A stretch of DNA of 64,000 nucleotides from Streptomyces coeruleorubidus (GTDB lineage Bacteria > Actinomycetota > Actinomycetes > Streptomycetales > Streptomycetaceae), in contig NZ_CP023694.1 in NCBI RefSeq assembly GCF_008705135.1, forward strand, positions 4,817,001-4,881,000, in the 5' to 3' direction. The translations under genes and the position numbers were made by a program. The notes beneath the pieces are model-generated. The model did not search any database and had not been told where the DNA came from. It saw only the letters and a list, made by a program, of their open reading frames with translations. Below are positions 52,236 to 60,277 of the stretch, one piece after another. How positions within the stretch are numbered: position 1 is the first letter of the stretch; each line of letters starts with the position of its first letter.

Positions 52236-52322
52236 GTGCCCGAATCCTCCCTCGAAGTTCGAGGGGTGGGGTGCCCGAATCCTCCCTCAGGGTTCGAGGG
52301 TGGGGTGCCCGAATCCTCCCTC
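52236..52322. repeat. Three direct repeats of an 18-bp unit between two genes
   Basis: GTGCCCGAATCCTCCCTC occurs at 52236-52253, 52271-52288 and 52305-52322, at 35- and 34-bp periods. The spacers include a TTCGAGG-type hairpin (CCTCGAA-G-TTCGAGG after the first copy). They lie between the EEP gene start and the end of the hydrolase gene. Confidence 0.85.
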
Positions 52323-53160
52323 AAAGACGGGGTGGGGCGGTGGAAGGTTGCCGTCGGCCGACGTCCCCGGGCCGTGCGTCGACGCGGGCCAGGAATTCCC
52401 CGAGTGCCTTGTCGAACTCCTCGGGGCGTTCGAGGTTCGGCATGTGGGCCGTGCCGTCGATCACGTGCAGGGCCGAATCCGGGAGGGCCGCGTGCATGGC
52501 CCGGGCGTCGGAGACGGGGGTGTAGGTGTCGTCGGCTCCCACGACGACCAGGGCCGGGACGGTCACGCGGGTCAGCAGGGCGGCGTAGTCGGGGCGCCGG
52601 GCACGGGCGCGCAGGGCCGCGGCGGCGCCCTCGGGGGAGGTGGCCGTCATCATGCGGTGGACGTGTGCCTTGACCTCGGCGGGGGCGTACGGGGCGACCA
52701 TCCGCTCCAGGACCTCGTCGGCGTAGCCGCGCATGCCCTCCCGCAGGAGGCGGTCCGCCATGGCGTCGCGGGTGCGGACGCCCTCCGGGGTCTCGGCCGC
52801 CGGGAAGGTGTCCGCGAGGACCAGGCCGCGGACGCGGCCGGGGAACAGTCGGTAGCAGTCCATCGCGATCTGGCCGCCCATGGACAGACCGGCGAGGACG
52901 AAGGAGTCCACCCTCAGTTCGTCGAGCAGGGCCTCGATGTCCCGGGCGAACTGCGAGAAGTCCGCGAGGGCCGGGGTTGTCGGGGAGGCGCCGTAGCCGC
53001 GCAGGTCGGGGGCGATGACGCGGCGGGCCGTGGAGAACGTGCCGAGCTGCGGGGCCCACATGGTGCGGTCGAATGGGTGGCCGTGGACGAGGACCAGGGG
53101 GACAAGGGACTGCCGGGAGGTTACGGGGCCTTTGTCCTCGTATGCGAGGAAGGGTGCCAT
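52321..53160 (-). CDS. Alpha/beta hydrolase
   Basis: 279 residues. Nucleophile elbow GLSMGG (Ser93), oxyanion region LVHGHPFDRTMW, acid in VVGADDTYTPVSDA and catalytic His in DGTAHMPNLERPEEF. It resembles 3-oxoadipate enol-lactonase and esterases of the same family, but the substrate cannot be told. It is divergent from a MocR-type regulator with 79 bp between starts, so its expression is probably under that control. Confidence 0.9.
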   Translation of the reverse strand: MAPFLAYEDKGPVTSRQSLVPLVLVHGHPFDRTMWAPQLGTFSTARRVIAPDLRGYGASPTTPALADFSQFARDIEALLDELRVDSFVLAGLSMGGQIAMDCYRLFPGRVRGLVLADTFPAAETPEGVRTRDAMADRLLREGMRGYADEVLERMVAPYAPAEVKAHVHRMMTATSPEGAAAALRARARRPDYAALLTRVTVPALVVVGADDTYTPVSDARAMHAALPDSALHVIDGTAHMPNLERPEEFDKALGEFLARVDARPGDVGRRQPSTAPPRL

Positions 53161-53190
53161 GGGACGACCCTAGGCAGCTCCCATCACTCA

Positions 53191-53220
53191 GTGCAATAAG
53201 ATCTTTGCTCTCGGTGCAAT
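53191..53220. promoter_or_regulatory. GTGCAAT direct repeats between hydrolase and MocR-type gene
   Basis: GTGCAAT occurs at 53191-53197 and 53214-53220, 23 bp apart. The first overlaps a partial palindrome GCAATAAGATCTTTGC. Paired direct repeats are usual operators of MocR/PdxR regulators. Confidence 0.5.
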
Positions 53221-53239
53221 CCAAGGGGGAGACCGATCG

Positions 53240-54586
53240 ATGGGTGACTACCGCCGTATCGCCGACAGGATCGCCGACGACATCGCCAGCGGGCGGCTGA
53301 AGCCCGGTCAACGGCTGCCGCCGCAGCGGGCGTTCGCCCGGCGCCGGGGGATCGCCTCGTCGACGGCCGGGCGGGTGTACGGCGAACTCGTACGGCGCGG
53401 GCTGGTCGTCGGCGAGGTCGGGCGCGGCACCTACGTACGGGCCGCCCCGGACGGGCCGGCGGGGCGGGCGCTCGCCGAGCCCGGACCGGCCGACGCCCCC
53501 GTCAACCTGGAGCTCAACTACCCCAGCGCGCCGGGCCAGCCGGAGCTCCTCGCCCCCGTCCTCGCGCCGCTGCTGCGTCCCGACGTGCTGGCCGAGGCGC
53601 TGCTGCCGGCCGCCGCCACCGGTACCGAGTCCGCCCGGGAGGCCGCGGCCACGCTCCTCGCCACCCCCGGCTGGCGCCCCGCCCCGGACCGGCTGCTGTT
53701 CACCGGCAACGCACGGCAGGCCATCGCCGCCGTGCTGGCCTCCCTGGTCCGGCCGGGCGGCCGGGTCGGTGTGGAGCAGCTGACGTATCCGCTGGTCAAG
53801 GAGATCGCGGCGCGGCTGGGCATCACCCTGGTGCCGTTGGCCGGTGACGCGGCCGGGCTGCTCCCGGAGGCCGTCGCCGCCGCGCACCGGACGGCGCCGC
53901 TGTCCGCCCTGTACGTGCAGCCGACGCTGCACAACCCGACGTCCCTGACGACGAGCCGCGCCCGCTTACTCCAACTCGCCCGGCTGGTACACGACCTGAA
54001 CCTGCCCGTGGTGGAGGACCGCATCTGGTCCTTCCTGCACGAGCCGGGCGATCCGCTCGCCGCTCACGCCCCCGCCCTCACCCATGTCGTCGACGGTCTT
54101 TCCAAGCGGGTCGCGCCGGGGCTCACCGTCGGTTTCCTCGTCGTGCCGCCGCATCGGGTCGGGGCCGTGGCCGGTGCCGTGCGGTCGGGCGGGTGGAGTG
54201 CCGGGCGGTTCGCCCTGGAGGCGGCCGTGCGGTGGGCCGGGGAGGGGACCGTGGCCCGGCTGGTGGCGGCCAAGCGGGCGGACGCGGCGCGCAGGCAGAA
54301 GATCCTCGCCGAGGAGCTCGCGGGCTTCGCCGTACGGTCCGATTCGCGCGCCTACTTCGCCTGGTGGGAGCTGCCCGCCCCGTGGCGCGCGGACACCTTC
54401 ACGGGGGCCGCCGCCGCGCACGGCATCGCCGTCACGCCGGGCCCCGCCTTCGCCGTCGCCCCCGGCCACACGCCCGACGCCGTCAGGCTCGGGCTCGCCT
54501 CGGCTCCGGAGCCGGATCTGCGCCGGGCGCTGCGGACGCTCGCGCACGTCGCCGCGAGGCGAGCCGGGGACCGTACCGGCCTGTGA
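53240..54586 (+). CDS. MocR-family regulator (GntR HTH fused to aminotransferase domain), with TTA codon
   Basis: 448 residues. The GntR winged helix (IADDIASGRLKPGQRLPPQRAFARRRGIASSTAGRVYGELVRRGLVVG) is joined to a class I/II aminotransferase-like domain. The PLP lysine is in VDGLSKRVAPGLTVGF. MocR regulators sense PLP plus an amino compound. Residue 243 is encoded by TTA (53966-53968), so translation probably depends on the bldA tRNA and is developmentally timed. The 3' end overlaps the convergent membrane-protein gene by 104 bp. It is the likely regulator of the divergent hydrolase. Confidence 0.93.
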   Translation: MGDYRRIADRIADDIASGRLKPGQRLPPQRAFARRRGIASSTAGRVYGELVRRGLVVGEVGRGTYVRAAPDGPAGRALAEPGPADAPVNLELNYPSAPGQPELLAPVLAPLLRPDVLAEALLPAAATGTESAREAAATLLATPGWRPAPDRLLFTGNARQAIAAVLASLVRPGGRVGVEQLTYPLVKEIAARLGITLVPLAGDAAGLLPEAVAAAHRTAPLSALYVQPTLHNPTSLTTSRARLLQLARLVHDLNLPVVEDRIWSFLHEPGDPLAAHAPALTHVVDGLSKRVAPGLTVGFLVVPPHRVGAVAGAVRSGGWSAGRFALEAAVRWAGEGTVARLVAAKRADAARRQKILAEELAGFAVRSDSRAYFAWWELPAPWRADTFTGAAAAHGIAVTPGPAFAVAPGHTPDAVRLGLASAPEPDLRRALRTLAHVAARRAGDRTGL

Positions 54587-55454
54587 GCCACGAGCCGAGC
54601 GCCACCGTCAGGCCGCAGGCGAACAGCAGCCAGGACACCGTCAGCAGGGTGGCCGTCAGGGCGTCGTAGACCGCGCCGGCGGCCGGGCGGTGGAGCGTGT
54701 CGGGCAGGTCGGCGAGGGTGAGGCGGCGGCCGATCGCGACGGCCAGGACGAGCAGCCCGCCGCCCAGCGCCGTGCCGAGGCCGAGCGCGGTGACCGCGTG
54801 GCGGCGGGACGCGGCGAGGGCGATCCCGGCCACGGCGCACACGGCGGCGGTGAGCGGCAGCCAGAAGGCGGCGGTGTCCAGCACGTGGTACCCCTTGCGC
54901 AGTCGGTCCAGGTCGTCGGCCGGGAGCACCGGGACCCGGGCGTGCAGCACCGGGATGCGGTGGGCGAACGGCACGTGGTCGTCGGTGAGGCGGCGTTTGA
55001 CCCGGGCGACGACCGGCGCGACGTCGACGGTGACGGCGGCCGCGCGCGTGCCGTCGTCGCGCACCGCTCGCAGGACCGCGTCGTGGACGGCGTGGTTCGC
55101 TGCGTCCCACCCCGTGCGGAACGCCTGGGTCCGGGTGAACGAGCGCACCGCGTCGTGCACGAAGGGCCCGACCGTGCCGCGCGGCAGGCTGGTGCCGAGC
55201 TCGTGCCCGCCCTCCCGCATGATGCTGTCGCCGACGGCATCCGCGACCGCGCGCTGAACGTCCGGGTCGGAGGCGAGCGGCGCCATCGCCCGGACGTAGC
55301 GGCCGGTGTCGGCCAGCCCGTGCGCCGCCCAGGAGGCGAGCGTCCCGAACGGAGCGAGCAGGCACGCGAGGGCCAGCAGAACGGCCGACAGGGCGTTCCG
55401 CGGTGGTCGGAGGGGCGCCTGGTCGGGTAGGGGCGCCCGGTCGTGCTCGGACAC
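54483..55454 (-). CDS. Hypothetical membrane protein with large extracytoplasmic loop
   Basis: 323 residues from the GTG at 55454; a start at 55514 is also possible and neither has a well-spaced SD. One helix near the N-terminus (AVLLALACLLAPFGTLASWAAHGLA) is followed by a helical region of about 150 residues without membrane segments (SDPDVQRAVADAVGDSIMREGG...). Three more helices follow (AAFWLPLTAAVCAVAGIALAA and two after) and a basic tail. I recognise no family. It overlaps the convergent MocR gene by 104 bp. Confidence 0.7.
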   Translation of the reverse strand: MSEHDRAPLPDQAPLRPPRNALSAVLLALACLLAPFGTLASWAAHGLADTGRYVRAMAPLASDPDVQRAVADAVGDSIMREGGHELGTSLPRGTVGPFVHDAVRSFTRTQAFRTGWDAANHAVHDAVLRAVRDDGTRAAAVTVDVAPVVARVKRRLTDDHVPFAHRIPVLHARVPVLPADDLDRLRKGYHVLDTAAFWLPLTAAVCAVAGIALAASRRHAVTALGLGTALGGGLLVLAVAIGRRLTLADLPDTLHRPAAGAVYDALTATLLTVSWLLFACGLTVALGSWLTGRYGPRLASRRRARASAAPGADPAPEPRRARA

Positions 55455-55555
55455 CCTTCCAGGCAAGGCGTCAGGGGCCCGGCCCGCGACCGGCGTGACT
55501 GCATTCGGGCCCACATGCCGAGCCGAACGGGTCGCACTGCCCCACTGGTACGTCG

Positions 55556-55996
55556 TCAGTCGAGGCGTCGGCCGGAGGCGTCCTCGTGTGTGTAGTAGCG
55601 GTAGAACAGCGTCACGAGGACGCCCGCGCCGACCACCAGCCCCAGCCCGGTGGACCGCAGCACGGACTCGCCGGTCTGGCTGTAGAGGAAGCCGATCGCG
55701 CAGCCGGTGAAGGCGAACCAGAGCAGCGCGTGGAGTTCGCGCCGCAGCCGCGGGGCGACCTCCCGCACGGCGGCGTACAGCACGGCGAACACGAGCGCGG
55801 TGAGGAAGCCGAACAGCAGGTTCCAGCCCGTGATGGGCCCGGCGTCGCGCCGGTTGGCCGCGGCCCAGTAGCCGTAGACGAGCCCGAGGACGACGGGTAC
55901 CGCGACCTTCGCCATCGCGTGGGTGCGCGGGCTGAAGACATCGGGTGTACGGCGTCGCGTGGTCACCTTGCGTGAGGCGGGTGCCGCATGAGCCAT
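55556..55996 (-). CDS. Hypothetical four-helix membrane protein
   Basis: 146 residues from the ATG at 55996 (GAGAGGAGAGCTCTC upstream). A basic N-terminus is followed by four hydrophobic helices: VAVPVVLGLVYGYWAAA, NLLFGFLTALVFAVLYAAV, LLWFAFTGCAIGFLYS and GLGLVVGAGVLVTLFYRYYTHED. No catalytic motif; the function is unknown. It is divergent from the conflict module by 250 bp. Confidence 0.75.
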   Translation of the reverse strand: MAHAAPASRKVTTRRRTPDVFSPRTHAMAKVAVPVVLGLVYGYWAAANRRDAGPITGWNLLFGFLTALVFAVLYAAVREVAPRLRRELHALLWFAFTGCAIGFLYSQTGESVLRSTGLGLVVGAGVLVTLFYRYYTHEDASGRRLD

Positions 55997-56245
55997 GAGA
56001 GCTCTCCTCTCTCCCTGCCTACCAGGGCACACCGGCGGGGACCCCCCGGCAAGTCGGGACGGCACGGCGCGGCGCTGCGGCGGGCGCCCGGCCGGTGGCA
56101 CCACCGTCTTCGCCGTGCGCCGTCGGACCGTCCCCGGGGAGGGGGGCGAAGCACCCGAAGGCGGACGTTTGCGGTCCTGTGGCCCACCTTTGCAGCCGCA
56201 GCGGTTACGGTGCTGCCGTACGTGATCGACAGGGGGAGGGACGAG

Positions 56246-57307
56246 ATGCCCGGAACCGTGCTGCTGCTGGCGGCCTCGCCGGTGGGCAAGGGGCGCCTGG
56301 TGGACGCCGCGTCCGTACTCCCCGTCCTGGCCGCCGTACCGCCCGGCGTGCTGGCCGGTACGGACACCGCGAACGTCGTCGAACTCGCCGACCCGCTGGA
56401 GCCGCAGGCCGTCCTCACCCGGCTGCGCGCCGCCGCGGCGGCCCCCGGCCCGCTCACCGTGTACGTCACCGGCCAGCTCCAGCTCGACCGCCGCCAGCGC
56501 CTGCCCCACCTGGCGCTGGCCCGCACCACCGCGTCCACCGCCCGCTACACGGCCTTCCCCTGGCACTGGTTCCGGGACGAACTGCGGCTGAGGCCCGCCG
56601 GCGCGACGACCCTCATGCTCGACCTGCACGCGGATGCCGAGACCTGGGAGCTGCTGCGCGGCACCCCGCTGGACGCGGGCCGCGGCAACGCCGTCTACGG
56701 CCGCATCGCGCCCCCGCCGTCCAGACGCGCGGTCGCGGCACCGGCGTACATGAAGGCCGTCGCGACGATCCTGCGCAGTGGCTTCCGGCCGCCGCTGGAG
56801 CAGTTGCACCAGCAGGCGCTGTCCCGGATCGCGCCGGAGAGCGCGGGCACGGACATCGTGCTGAGCACGCCGGGCCCCTCGGCCGGTGATCCGCACGCCG
56901 CCATCACCGCCGCCGTCCAGTCCGGCCGCCACCTGGACGCCGACGCGCTCGCCGCCCGGCACGAGCAGGCCGCCGTCGCCGCGCACGGGCCCGCCTCCGA
57001 GGAGGCCCTGCACTGGGCCGAGGTCCGGGCCGACCTGGCGATGTTCGCCGGGGACGCGGGCCGCAGCTGCCACACCTGGCTGACGGTGGCCACCGTCCGC
57101 CTGAACGCCGGGCAGGCGCCGGACGCGCCCGCCGTCGAGGCCGCCGTGGACCGGGCCCACCACCAGTGGGGCCAGGTCCGCGACACCACGCGCGCCCGCG
57201 AACTGGGCGCTGCCCTCGCCGAGTTGCGGGGACGGGTCCCCGGGCGGCGCGAGGGGGCGCTCGATCATGTGCAGCGGCAGTTGAGGCAGTTGCAGACCCA
57301 GCCCTGA
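56246..57307 (+). CDS. Pseudo-caspase: caspase-like protein lacking the catalytic His and Cys
   Basis: 353 residues from the ATG at 56246 (GGGGGAGGG upstream). Residues 1-130 show the shape of a caspase fold: GPLTVYVTGQ (68-77), then GATTLMLDLHAD (119-130). In the intact caspase two genes on, the matching lines are GLLLLYFAGH and EQVVVILDCCYAG. Gln77 thus stands where His94 is, and His128 where Cys147 is; the spacing (51 and 53 residues) agrees. A TPR-like helical region follows (HEQAAVAAHGPASEEALHWAEVRADLAMFAGDAGRSCHTWL). It is predicted to be inactive, perhaps a regulatory partner. This is inference from motif alignment by eye. Confidence 0.65.
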   Translation: MPGTVLLLAASPVGKGRLVDAASVLPVLAAVPPGVLAGTDTANVVELADPLEPQAVLTRLRAAAAAPGPLTVYVTGQLQLDRRQRLPHLALARTTASTARYTAFPWHWFRDELRLRPAGATTLMLDLHADAETWELLRGTPLDAGRGNAVYGRIAPPPSRRAVAAPAYMKAVATILRSGFRPPLEQLHQQALSRIAPESAGTDIVLSTPGPSAGDPHAAITAAVQSGRHLDADALAARHEQAAVAAHGPASEEALHWAEVRADLAMFAGDAGRSCHTWLTVATVRLNAGQAPDAPAVEAAVDRAHHQWGQVRDTTRARELGAALAELRGRVPGRREGALDHVQRQLRQLQTQP

Positions 57308-57344
57308 CCACGCGTGCGCCGTGTGTGCCTGGCGTGAAGGGGGC

Positions 57345-57419
57345 GTGCAATCGCTTGCACAGGTCTCGTCACAGGTCTGCCGCCGAGGCCTGACCCGGTG
57401 TCATGATGTCGGACATGAC
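57345..57419 (+). promoter_or_regulatory. Two palindromes upstream of the EACC1-caspase operon
   Basis: GTGCAA-TCGC-TTGCAC (57345-57360) and GTCATG-N8-CATGAC (57400-57419) are perfect inverted repeats. They lie between the pseudo-caspase stop and the EACC1 start, so they may be operators for a separate promoter. Confidence 0.5.
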
Positions 57420-57432
57420 AGAGGGGGACCGA

Positions 57433-57768
57433 GTGGCTGTCTTAGGCGTACGCGTGCGGCTGGGAGCCGACGCGACCGTGGACGATGTCAGAGCCCTGAA
57501 GACGTGGCTGGAGCGGGAAGAGCCGCTGGAGGAACTCGTCTCCGAACGCCACCTGACCATCGAGGAGCAGGCCGGCACGGACGGGCCCGACGGGCGGATG
57601 GGGCCCGACCTCGAACTCGTTCTGAGAGTGCTCGGTGACGTCGTCACGCTCGCGGCACTGACCGAGTACACCGCACGCGCGGTGAAGACCTGGACCAACA
57701 ACCGCCGAAGGCTCCAGCGCGGCGATCCCGATCCACAGATCCGCCCGCTGGACCCCGGCAGGGAGTAG
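57433..57768 (+). CDS. EACC1 (effector-associated constant component 1) of a conflict system
   Basis: 111 residues from the GTG at 57433, which has an excellent SD (GAGGGGG at 57421-57427); ATG codons at 57403-57415 are alternatives. The protein has the features of EACC1: an N-terminal strand-rich part (VRVRLGADATVDDVRALKTWLEREEPL) and the hydrophobic helix LVLRVLGDVVTLAALTEYTARAVKTWTNNRRR. EACC1 is a small component found next to caspase-like or other effectors in actinobacterial conflict operons; its role is thought to be in membrane or effector association. It ends 4 bp before the caspase gene. Confidence 0.85.
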   Translation: MAVLGVRVRLGADATVDDVRALKTWLEREEPLEELVSERHLTIEEQAGTDGPDGRMGPDLELVLRVLGDVVTLAALTEYTARAVKTWTNNRRRLQRGDPDPQIRPLDPGRE

Positions 57769-57772
57769 GGCG

Positions 57773-60277
57773 GTGGTCCGCTTCGACCCGCGCGGCAGGG
57801 TGAACCGGGCGCTGCTGGTCGGTGTGTCCGAGTACGACCACACGGCACCGGATCATCCACAGGGCGTCAACGGCCAGCTCCCCGCCGTGCGGCACAACCG
57901 GATGCTGCTCGACGACGCGCTGCACCGGGGCAGTGTCTTCGGCGCGGGCGAGGTGAAGACACTGCCCTCACCGACCCCGGACGACTTCACGGGGGCGCTG
58001 CGCCGTGCCTGCGATGAGGCCAGGGGACTGCTGCTGCTCTACTTCGCCGGGCACGCCGTCACCTCCACCGCCGGCGACGAGCTGCATCTCCAGATGCGCA
58101 CCGCGCGGGTGCTCACGGGCAACGGGCTGCCCGGCTCGGTCACTTTCAGCCTGGTGCTCGGCGAGCTCGCCGAGAGCAACGCCGAGCAGGTGGTGGTGAT
58201 CCTCGACTGCTGCTACGCGGGCAACGCCGCGGGAATCTGGCACCGCCTGGACGATCCCGATCGGAAGAAGCACAAGGTCCTGCTGCTGATGAGCGTGCAG
58301 CCCAACCGCTGCATCCTGGGCGGGGACGCCGACATGGCGACGCCGTTCACCCGCGAGGTGGTGCGCGTCCTCGACGGGGGCGGGGAGGTGTGGCTCTCCC
58401 AGTTGTATGCCACGGTGAAGCAGCGGATGGCCGAGGCGAAGTACAAGGCGGAGGCCAACGACTCGCAGCGGCCGCAGGCGCTGGCTCCCCCCTGGGACTC
58501 GGACGACGTCCTGCTTGCGGCGGGCCCGGCCGCGCCACCGCCGCTGCCGAAGCCCTCCTGGCTCCAACGCACGCTCGCCCGCGCCGGCAAGGCCGTCCGC
58601 CGGCTCGGCCGCACCGGCCTGGTGGCCGTGCTGGCGCTGATCGCCACCGGAGCCGGCGGCTACGGCTTCCTGGTCCTGGCCGGCGACTCCGGCGACTGCG
58701 CCCCGGCACTGGAGCTGCGTCTCCTCACCGACCCCGATCTGGAACCGGCGATGAAGGCGCTCGCGGACGCTTACGTCGCCTCGGACGCCAACACCACGGA
58801 CGACGGCTGCCGGCGCAGCGGCGTCACCGTCTACAGCTCCGGTGCCGCAGGCGTGGTGACCGCGCTGGGCAAGCGGACCGACGCCTGGCAGCAGCCGCGC
58901 GACGACGACAACCCGCAGCGGGACATCGGCCCCCAGCCGGACGTGTGGATCCCCGCCACCCGCGCGGACGTCCGCCGGGTCACCGCGTCCCAGGAGGACC
59001 GCGTCTTCGCCGATCTGACGGCGGACGACGAGCCGTTCGCGTACTCACCGGTCGTCCTGGCCGTCCCCAAGGGCCTGGACGACGCCGTCGAGCCCACCGG
59101 GCGGACACTGTCGCGCCTGATCAGTGATCTCGAACAGGCGCCCGGCGAGGCCCAAGTGCACCGCCCCGACCCGGCGTTCGCCGACGCGGCGCTGCTGGCG
59201 ACCGTCGGCCTGTACGGCGGCCGAGCCGACCCGCGCGGCGCGGAGCTGGACATCACGCAGTCCGGCCGGCCCGAGCCCTCGGCCGTCAGGCTGCTGTGCA
59301 CGCTGGCCGACACCCACGCCGTGGACGACCGCAGCGCGGCCCTGGTCCCGGAGTTCCTGCTCAGGAGCGGCGTCGGCTGCCACCCGGCCACGCGCGCCCC
59401 GCGCACCGCCGTCTACCCGGACGACGTCTCCGGCCTGGAACCCACGTTCGTGCGGGTGCGCTGGGACGACGCCACGCGGGACGACGACGCGCGGACCACC
59501 GAGACGGACCGCCTGCGCTCCTGGCTGACCGGCGACGAAGGCCGGAAGGTGCTCGGCGAGCACGGCTTCAGGTCCGCACAGGGCGAGCGACGCCTGCTCG
59601 ACCCGAAGTCGGTCCGCGACGGGCTGATCGACGAGGTCCGGCCGGCGGATTCCGCCGAACCGAAGGAGATGGACGACGCGCTGGAGAGCTACGGCAACGC
59701 GCACGGCCCCGGCCGGGTCCTGTTCCTCCTCGACAGCTCCGGCTCGATGGCCGGTCTGTGGGACGGCCCCAGCGGCGGCCCCGGCATCATCGAGCAGACC
59801 CTGACCGGGCTCGGCGGGGAGGACGAGTTCGGGGCGTGGGCGGTGCACGGTCTCAAGGGCCGCACGCACACCGACCTCCTGTCCTTCGGCACGCACGCCC
59901 GCGGGGACGTCGAGCGCGCCCTGGGCGCCGCCCGGGTGCGGAACGCGGAAGCCGATCCGTCCGCCGCCCTGCTGGACGCCCTGGAGTTCATGCGGGAACG
60001 CGGCGCCGGGGACGAGCGGCCGCAGCTGATCGTGTACCTCACCGACGGCGAGGACGACAGCCGCCTGTCCGGCGACGGACTCGAGCGGGTGCTCGACCGG
60101 GCCCGGTCCGCCGGCGTGCCCGTGGCCATGGTGACCCTGAAGAACGGGGCCTGTGACCGGGACCGTCCCGGCACGCTGATCGCGGAGGCCGGCCGGGGCC
60201 GCTGCCTGGACGCCGGGGACGACCTCGTGCCCGCCCTGCGCGACGAGGTCGCCCGCACCGGAACGGGGGAGGAATGA
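57773..60277 (+). CDS. EACC1-associated caspase fused to membrane helix, solute-binding-like domain and vWA domain
   Basis: 834 residues from the GTG at 57773. Caspase domain 1-240: His94 (YFAGHA) and Cys147 (LDCCYAG) form the dyad. One membrane helix at about 283-304 (LVAVLALIATGAGGYGFLVLA) places the rest outside. The region of about 312-630 looks like a solute-binding domain (ELRLLTDPDLEPAMKALADAYVAS, QPDVWIPATRADVRRV, PFAYSPVVLAVPKGLD). The C-terminus is a vWA domain (645-834) with the MIDAS DSSGSM (Asp654) and TDGED. A predicted receptor: external ligand or partner binding would activate the inner protease. The domain order is unusual. Confidence 0.85.
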   Translation: MVRFDPRGRVNRALLVGVSEYDHTAPDHPQGVNGQLPAVRHNRMLLDDALHRGSVFGAGEVKTLPSPTPDDFTGALRRACDEARGLLLLYFAGHAVTSTAGDELHLQMRTARVLTGNGLPGSVTFSLVLGELAESNAEQVVVILDCCYAGNAAGIWHRLDDPDRKKHKVLLLMSVQPNRCILGGDADMATPFTREVVRVLDGGGEVWLSQLYATVKQRMAEAKYKAEANDSQRPQALAPPWDSDDVLLAAGPAAPPPLPKPSWLQRTLARAGKAVRRLGRTGLVAVLALIATGAGGYGFLVLAGDSGDCAPALELRLLTDPDLEPAMKALADAYVASDANTTDDGCRRSGVTVYSSGAAGVVTALGKRTDAWQQPRDDDNPQRDIGPQPDVWIPATRADVRRVTASQEDRVFADLTADDEPFAYSPVVLAVPKGLDDAVEPTGRTLSRLISDLEQAPGEAQVHRPDPAFADAALLATVGLYGGRADPRGAELDITQSGRPEPSAVRLLCTLADTHAVDDRSAALVPEFLLRSGVGCHPATRAPRTAVYPDDVSGLEPTFVRVRWDDATRDDDARTTETDRLRSWLTGDEGRKVLGEHGFRSAQGERRLLDPKSVRDGLIDEVRPADSAEPKEMDDALESYGNAHGPGRVLFLLDSSGSMAGLWDGPSGGPGIIEQTLTGLGGEDEFGAWAVHGLKGRTHTDLLSFGTHARGDVERALGAARVRNAEADPSAALLDALEFMRERGAGDERPQLIVYLTDGEDDSRLSGDGLERVLDRARSAGVPVAMVTLKNGACDRDRPGTLIAEAGRGRCLDAGDDLVPALRDEVARTGTGEE

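Noticed and set aside
52236..52322. Possible CRISPR array
   Set aside because: Only three short repeats, spacers are similar to each other, and no cas genes are near.
51212..53932. A single 906-residue minus-strand frame joining the EEP, hydrolase and MocR regions
   Set aside because: Only the part up to 52210 has EEP motifs and an SD; the rest is antisense or out of frame with the hydrolase.
55988..56245. N-terminal extension of the pseudo-caspase to 55988
   Set aside because: The added residues are low-complexity and overlap the divergent promoter region; the ATG at 56246 has a strong SD.
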